In this document: piece by piece, positions 57,411-64,000 of the stretch | How positions within the stretch are numbered: the first letter of the stretch is position 1 | Layout of the letters: each line of letters opens with the position of its first letter | NCBI GenBank assembly: GCA_007922305.1 | Contig: ML677343.1 | Location: 34,819,806-34,883,805, forward strand | From: Dermatemys mawii | Taxonomy: Eukaryota > Chordata > Testudines > Dermatemydidae | Reading direction: 5' to 3' | Length of the DNA: 64,000 nucleotides | The notes under the pieces: generated by a model | What the model was told of the DNA's origin: nothing | Seen by the model: only the letters and a program-made list of their open reading frames with translations | Database searches by the model: none | Translations under genes and position numbers: made by a program

Positions 57411-60400
57411 GTGGGGGACAAGGAGAACATTGATCAGCATAATCTGCATAATCGATAGGGCAATGTGCTGAAATTGTCCCTCCATTTACGGTAAATTTCT
57501 CTAATCTCTGCAGCGAGCGCAGCTTCCCTCTTCCTAGTGTGCATTTAATTGCAATCCGGCACCCCGAATTTACTGCTCGGCTCTCTGCGACTGTCACTGG
57601 GAAGGAGACACACTTTGTCTGCCTCACTTGAAAATTCCGTCCCTTTACTTTCCTCTTCAGTGGCCGTTTTGTGTGTATTTGTTCCGGGTAGGTGTTGAGA
57701 GGTTTAATAGGAGATGTCTTTAAACTCGACCAGCTCCTGAATGTGGATTAATGTAGTTGTTTGTTAGTCTTTCAAATGAACAATAACACTTCCTAGGGTC
57801 CCTTCTCTGTTAATCTAGGGTTAGATTTCAGCTGTGTTAAATGTCACATAATTCTATACAATTAATACACCAAAGAGCAATTTAAAAATTTTTAATTTTT
57901 TTTAAAAATGGTTCCAATGCAGACACCATTCCATCCTTGTTGCCAGCACCTGTAATCCTGCTGCCTTAGGTAGATTTGTATTTGGGATCTGTTTTGAAAG
58001 AGAAGTTCAACTTAGTCTGGTTGGTACTTTATTTTATTAAAGTATACATGGAGCTAGTTTTGAAGAGTGTGGTTAGGGGGATGGGAGAGGTGAAGGCAGA
58101 AAATGCCACTGTAGGCCAATCCCTCCTTTCTCAGTTTCAGTTTTTAATTACTTAATGCTGAATTGCACAGTGCTTATCTAAATATTTGCAAATGCTCTTT
58201 CCTATTGATTCCTCTGAATAAACTGTCCTCTCTTGCTTCAGAGAGGAGGTGATTCATGCTCTTTTAAAATGAAATCTCTAGAGCAGTGTGTGTATATTTA
58301 TGTGTATGAAAACAGGCACATTTTAGTTTTAATTCATAAATTGGCTGTGTGTTTTTTGAAACTGTGTTAAACTCTTTTTGGCTCAGGGAAAGATTTGTTT
58401 CTCTTTTGATCGGTGCTTGAAGCTGGCCTTTGGTAGATCCGGGACTTGGTGTGTATATGTACATCTCTGCCTGCTCTCTTTTTCTCTCCCTCTTGTTTAA
58501 TATGGAGCAATTTTCTGGAAGCTCAGTGACTCCCTCCTTAGGGTCACGTTGAGTTCGAATCTCACTGAAGGTGCAGGAATCCTGCAATGGGGGAAGTAAG
58601 AGAATAGAGAGATTGGGGTCAAGTTGGTTCCTTAGAGGCCAAAACTCCCATAGCTGCTTTAAAAAAAAATATTGGCTTCCCTCACCATGTTACAAATTGC
58701 AGTCTCCCCTTTCAGGTATTTGCTTTATAGCTTAATGCTTCTTCTCCCCCTTCTGCCCTCCCCCCCCCCAAAAAAAAATGGAGTGGGGAGAAAGGGAAAA
58801 ATAAAATCCATTGAGTTTAGGCAAATAATGTTCAGTCTCCATATCCTATTACAAAGCACTTGAATATGCAAGACATCACACAAGACCAGTTATTCCAGTT
58901 ACAACAAACTTAAAAAGAGAGAAAAAGGAAAAGCAGGTTTAGATCGACTCTCTCGCACTAACAAATTACACATTTAAAGCTCTCGCTCTAATTTTTTCCC
59001 ATACTCGCATAGTATCAATGCTCTTTTTGGATGTCTTGTTGTTTCATTACAATCTTTCAGTTGAGTTTAGGAAGATTGCTGCAAGCAACACATTTTCTGT
59101 ATTTTTGTTCCTGTATCTTGGAGGAGAGTTGGCAGACATTCTGTGGTTTGCAGTTACACAATATGTTATCATGTTTTTAATCACTAAATCATTGCAGTGG
59201 TTATAGATTTACAGTCCTAGGGTATTACAGAGGAGAAACAGAGGCTATATGTATTTATACATGTGAGTGTGTCTGTGTGCTGTGTGAATTTTTAAGTTGT
59301 ATTATTTTTCTTTTGTTTTCTGAAAGAGAAGAAAGTTTATATTTTTGTGCCAAGTCTCCCCATGTGCTTCAAAAAAGTTTGTAAAATCTCCTGATTCCAA
59401 CAGAGCTGGAATTCTGATTATTAGTCTGTGAAATGTCGTGTGAAATATTGGAGTTAAACTAATGTCGTGGTTTGGGTTAGTGAAAGGCAGTCAGGCTGTT
59501 CTCTTGTTTTAATATTACCCACCTGCACTGGGATTTGGCACTGATTGGAAATGGTAATGTGGGAAAGAAGGACCCATGTTTTGTAGATGTCCGTGACCTA
59601 GTGTGTCATGTTATTGGTAGCCCACTTTCTGCTTCTGTTTTCATATTATTATGTAACAGAATCCTTGGTAGCATTAAAAATTCAGTATTACAAGCTGATT
59701 GTAATGCTCCCTAATGAGGGAGCACTGTCTGGTCCTGTATTAAGTGAAACACGAAGCATGGCTTTTACATTATAAACACCAATATATATTAAGTATCAGC
59801 AAAGGAAAAAATAAAGTCAGCTGGGCTTTCAGCCTCTTCTTAGTTCTCTCCCCCTCCCTACCCAACCATATTTGTCTGTGTTTTTTATTGTGAGCTATGT
59901 ATCTGCTTTCCATTGGTGACTTTTTCTGTCTGTCTTGAGAGGTCTCTGTATACACAAAAGGTTTAGAAGTTTGTTTTGTTTTGATCTCTATTAAACAGGT
60001 CCTTCAGTTTGCTGATGTCATTTCCTTTCATATTTGAGTTGTTTGTTGTGCCTCCCCGCCCCACTTCTCAGCTGGAGCTTAGGGCAATGTGGGGAAGTGC
60101 AGCAGAGGAGTAAGTTCTGGGTTCAGAGGCTGAGTGTCACATAGTGCCTTTTCGTCATTTTCTGATTTGCCTGCTTGGAAGGAAGCTCCATTCCCACTAT
60201 CTGGTTAAATGCTCAGACGTCAACTTTCTGTGGCCTGTCCATGGGCTGCAGTGGCCTGCGATGATTCATCTCAATTTCCTTTTCTCGCTCGCTCCCCTTT
60301 TTAATGTCTTTAATACTCCCCTTCCTCCCACCCTTCCCTCCCCTGCCAAAAAAAGTTCTGACAACTGCAATTCACTTGCAAATATGAGGCCAGCATTAGT

Positions 60401-63400
60401 AGGGCTCCTGCTGTGAAAAGAACGAAAGTGTTTCAAATTTTTTTTTCCCCCTGTCGCTTTATTTCTGTTCTTCATCTCCAGTTAAACATTTCTAAGTGGC
60501 TTTTTCCTTTCCTTGGTCAGTTGGCTGACTTCAGAGGCATGGCCCCTGTTCTCCTGATGTTACTAACCTTGTTATCTAGCTCAGTTCTCTCCTCTGCAGG
60601 CATTCTTCAGTCTGCAACAAAAACAAACAAACATGGGAAAGAGGAGGAAGAAAAAGAAACCAAATTTCTAACGGCAAGGTTTTTTTTTTAAAATGTCTAG
60701 TTATATTGGGAAAGGAGTGGCCATTCGGCTTTTTGCTTCAGGTTTTCTGTATCCAAGCTGGGGTGAAAAATGAGCCAGCATTAACACTTGGCTTGATGTG
60801 AAACCCTGGGTAACCTCTTTCCCCTTTCGTGGTTCAGGCCTTTTGTTCCTAGAGAACTGAGCTAAGGTGCTTTTCACTCGGACCAAAGGCAGCACGAGAA
60901 GTCTCCCTGTGTGCTTAGTGCCTCTGGATGGCCTCCTCATGGTTATTGTCAGAGCAGAGTCTAGCAAACAATCGCTTTGGCGAGACGCAAATGCAAAAAC
61001 GTTTGTCCATCTTTTAATCTCTTTGTTTTAGGATTTTTTTTATCTCATTCTTTAAATTTCACCATTTCAGTTTGTGTCTTGAGAGAGACGAGTGGAACAA
61101 CACGGAGCAGATTTCCCGTAGGCCAGGCCAACAGTTGAACAGATTCAGTAGAAATTACTAAATCCTAAACTGATGCACATATGGCCGATTGCATTAGTCT
61201 CTCTGTTAACACGTTCTTCAACTTTTTAAAATAAAAATGTTGTGCTGAAAAAGTAAAAAATGAAACGAGACTTTTATTTTAACTTGATGTAGTATTATAT
61301 AGGCACCATTTTTTATGATATTTTACTGCGCACACACCACACCCCTATCAGTTTTAAGCATGCTTGTCCGTACTGGAAGAATTATTAGGCAACCATCTTA
61401 TTCTAGGTTGTACTGTGGCGTGTATGAATAGTGTCTCTGATATAGTAATTCAATTATAAAGGTGTCTTAACACATACTGCACATAGGAGAGTGGTGCATT
61501 TTAGAAAAGACTAATTACACCCCTGAATGTCTTAAGACTCTTAACTTTGTTTTTAACTTAATACCCCCACCCTTTGTGTGGTTTGTATGATGGTGAATAT
61601 AAACTGATGCATCAGATGGGAGAGATGGTCCACGAACAAAGCAGGAGTCCGATTTTCCCCTCCCCCCCACCTTAATCTATCTGCATCAATTGGGATGCTG
61701 TATTTAGAGGTCTGTCAGCTTTTCTGTTAGGAACTCTTAGGTTTTGCAGGTTGTACTATAGAAAAAGCTCTGCAGGGCTAAGATGAGGTGTTCACATTGT
61801 ATTCAGGGCTACTCTTTTTTGTTCTTTTGTTTTCCTATAATTTAATCCCTTCTTCCCCTTCCCTCCCTCACCCCCATTTGGAACTGTACTGTAGCCCATT
61901 AGTCCCGTATAGGAGATTTATACCTCTGTATTTTGAGGTGAAGAAAAGAGAACCAGATTAAAGAAATTTTTCTAGAAACAGACTGTTTTCAGCACCTGCA
62001 GTGAGCTTCCTCTGCTTCCTTTTCTGTCATTTTAAACATGGATAGGATTTTTAATCTGTGGAACTAACATTGCCACGATCGAGTTTTGAGGGCTGTCGTG
62101 TCAGGAGAATGGGAATCCAAACATCTGTGCGTAGGCCTCGACATAGCAGACTCTAATGGTTTTGACTGAGCTGTTGTGGTCTGTTGTCTGGAAAATCTGC
62201 ATTCTACGTAGTGCCCGAGGGGGGCCTTGGTACCACAGATCGTAATGTGTACCTAAATATAACTGCCTAGGCACAATGGGGTGAGGTAAGGGCAGTACAA
62301 GAAGCTCAACTAAATGTCTGTCTTTTGTTTTGTCACTGATTTACAATTTGTGTGTGGGGGTTTTTTTAAGTGTAGCCAAGGGTTCACAAGAACAAATATA
62401 TTAAACTCAGTTATGTAAGAAGAAAGCACATAGCTAAGGGTTCCTTTTTGGATGAAAATAAGGGAGCTCATACTCATTGTCCCTTATTTCAGGAATTCTT
62501 TCTGCCCTCGGTGAGAAAATGCAAACAGGTTATGTGTACTCATTGCATATGTGTGAAGAAACCTGGCTGGCACCATTTTATCTGGGTAACTTACCAGCTA
62601 GCTGAGCTCTAAAGCGGTAAGTCTCCCGTTTCGGGGGCATGCGACGCCAGCATTTTTTGTTAAAATGTTTGTATTTAGCTGCTGTCAGTTCATGCATGCG
62701 TTCAGATGCAACTGAATCATTGTCTAAAGAACTGGACTGGGAGAGGAGTGACCATTTCCAGAACTATTATTTTTCTTGTTGATTCTATTGGACAGAAAAT
62801 GTCCATCTGTTGGTGCAGGGGAGGTGAAGTGTTTATCTCCAGAGCAACCACAGTTTAAAGAGCAGTGGTATTCCAGTCCAGGTGTACACTGTGTGTATAT
62901 TGTCAGAGAGAGGGTGAAACATATGGGTAAAGTTCAGTCTTGTTTGAAATTACGTTTTGATTCAGGGGTGTCAGAATGTGGGAGACCTGCTGACCGATCC
63001 TGTAATAGGAGCAGTACAGCGTTCAAATGACCTGCCTGCTTCTGCAAGTAGCCCAGAGTGTCTGCTTGTAGCAAAGTGTTCTGTGTCCAGGGGGGATCTT
63101 CGGTTATTTGTGTCCCCGTTAGTTAGGTCTGTGAGGTGGAAGAAGCAGATTCTGGAAGCCAGTGTTAAAGACCTTCTCTTTTGCTGCTAAATCTTGATGA
63201 TTAGGTGGTACTCAAGGTGTCTCTGTTTTGCTCTTGAATTCATTATTATATTTAAGATGTTTAACTGTTAATTGTCTGTGCTTTTTTTGGTGTTATCAAA
63301 TTACAAACATGCTCCTTGTTAAAGCAAAGCAGCAAAATTAGATATTTCAGAACACAAACATTGTCCTTAATTGTACAGTTTGTGTTCCCAGGGAGGTGGG

Positions 63401-64000
63401 AAATGCAAGCAGAGTATTCAGGCTTTGAAGTTTCATGTATCAGAAGAGAAGTGAGATTGGAAGGAGGAGGCTCTGGTCTTTTTCTGTTTCCTTAGGGAGG
63501 GATGAGGTTTGGGGTGTTGCAGTCTATCCATAGAACACCCCCGCCAAGAGTTTGCATAAAAACCATTTGCACTTTGCTGTATGTTTAGTCTTTTCAGAAC
63601 TATAACGTTAGCATGAATACGTCTGTACAGGTGTAATCTCCTTCTACGATGGAGTGGAAACAAACATGTCCTGGGAAGTCTCAGCTCACTGGAGTATTGT
63701 TTGCCTTCTGAATACTCCTGATCTATTTTGTCCCTCCCAGTGTCCTGATAACCTAGGGTAGTTGTCCCTGCTTCTGGAGGTGTTGGCTGGCTAGGACGTG
63801 GGTAGAATCAGTACCTCTCTGGAATAAAATGCAGGGGCTTGCCTCTTTCTCTACCAGAGACCGTTGGCTTCTTCCAGTCTGATCTACTAATTACAAAACA
63901 GCTTGTTAGGTAACGGGGGGTTTTAACACCTACCTCCCCCCACCCCCATGTAACCATTCTTTAGCATGTGTAAAAGTACTAATGCACATAGATGAACTCA
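57411..64000. other. repeat-poor sequence, probably first intron
   Basis: No transposon, exon or RNA gene was recognised. Low-complexity patches only: 'ccccccccccaaaaaaaa'-type at 58760-58778, and T- or A-rich runs elsewhere. Composition returns to AT-rich. The absence of repeats, next to a CpG island, fits regulatory or intronic DNA under constraint, as in developmental genes with long first introns. Donor-like words such as 'gcggtaagtc' (62613-62622) are present but no exon could be framed around them. Confidence 0.5.

Noticed and set aside
62613..62625. Splice-donor-like gcggtaagtc in the presumed intron
   Set aside because: No acceptor and open frame could be paired with it to form an exon.

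Overview
This is vertebrate nuclear DNA, most likely from a turtle or, less likely, a crocodilian. The repeat content points there: CR1 LINEs in several age classes, MIR/CORE-SINE copies, an L2-clade LINE, Penelope-like elements (PLEs) that still carry readable reverse transcriptase and GIY-YIG endonuclease, and many hAT-type DNA transposon derivatives. This assignment rests on recognised repeat families. No host protein-coding gene was identified, and no tRNA, rRNA or CRISPR array was seen.

Layout. Positions 1-6600 are mostly unrecognised DNA with a MIR and a CR1-type tail. Positions 6600-9240 hold a plus-strand CR1 split by a minus-strand CR1. Positions 11.6-12.2 kb hold an unclassified repeat and a MIR. 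Positions 12.3-15.2 kb hold a minus-strand PLE with broken RT and GIY-YIG reading frames. Positions 16.7-23.6 kb hold MIR, an L2-clade LINE and four CR1 pieces in mixed orientation. Positions 24.3-24.9 kb hold a hairpin followed by a G-rich minisatellite. Positions 30.1-32.1 kb hold a long minus-strand CR1. It is followed by a decayed TTF/ZMYM-type zinc-finger fragment that appears to belong to a hAT element. Positions 35.2-37.1 kb and 46.2-47.8 kb hold two copies, in opposite orientation, of one foldback hAT family in which both ends derive from the 3' end of a transposase gene. Positions 37.2-42.2 kb are packed with MITEs and two more PLEs.

From about 51 kb rightwards repeats almost vanish. 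A strong CpG island at about 55.56-57.31 kb looks like the promoter and 5' exon(s) of a plus-strand gene whose body lies beyond the window. It contains a short upstream ORF, a good splice donor at 56779/56780 and two TAATTA homeodomain-type sites. A possible alternative signal-peptide exon lies at 57314-57406. Positions 57.4-64 kb are probably first intron. I could not name the gene.

The most interesting signals are the foldback hAT family with 8-bp target-site duplications, the PLE-end hairpin nested inside one copy, and two PLEs that each carry an apparently copied-in patch: 52 bp identical to DNA beside the element in one, and 97 bp from the element's own 3' region in the other.
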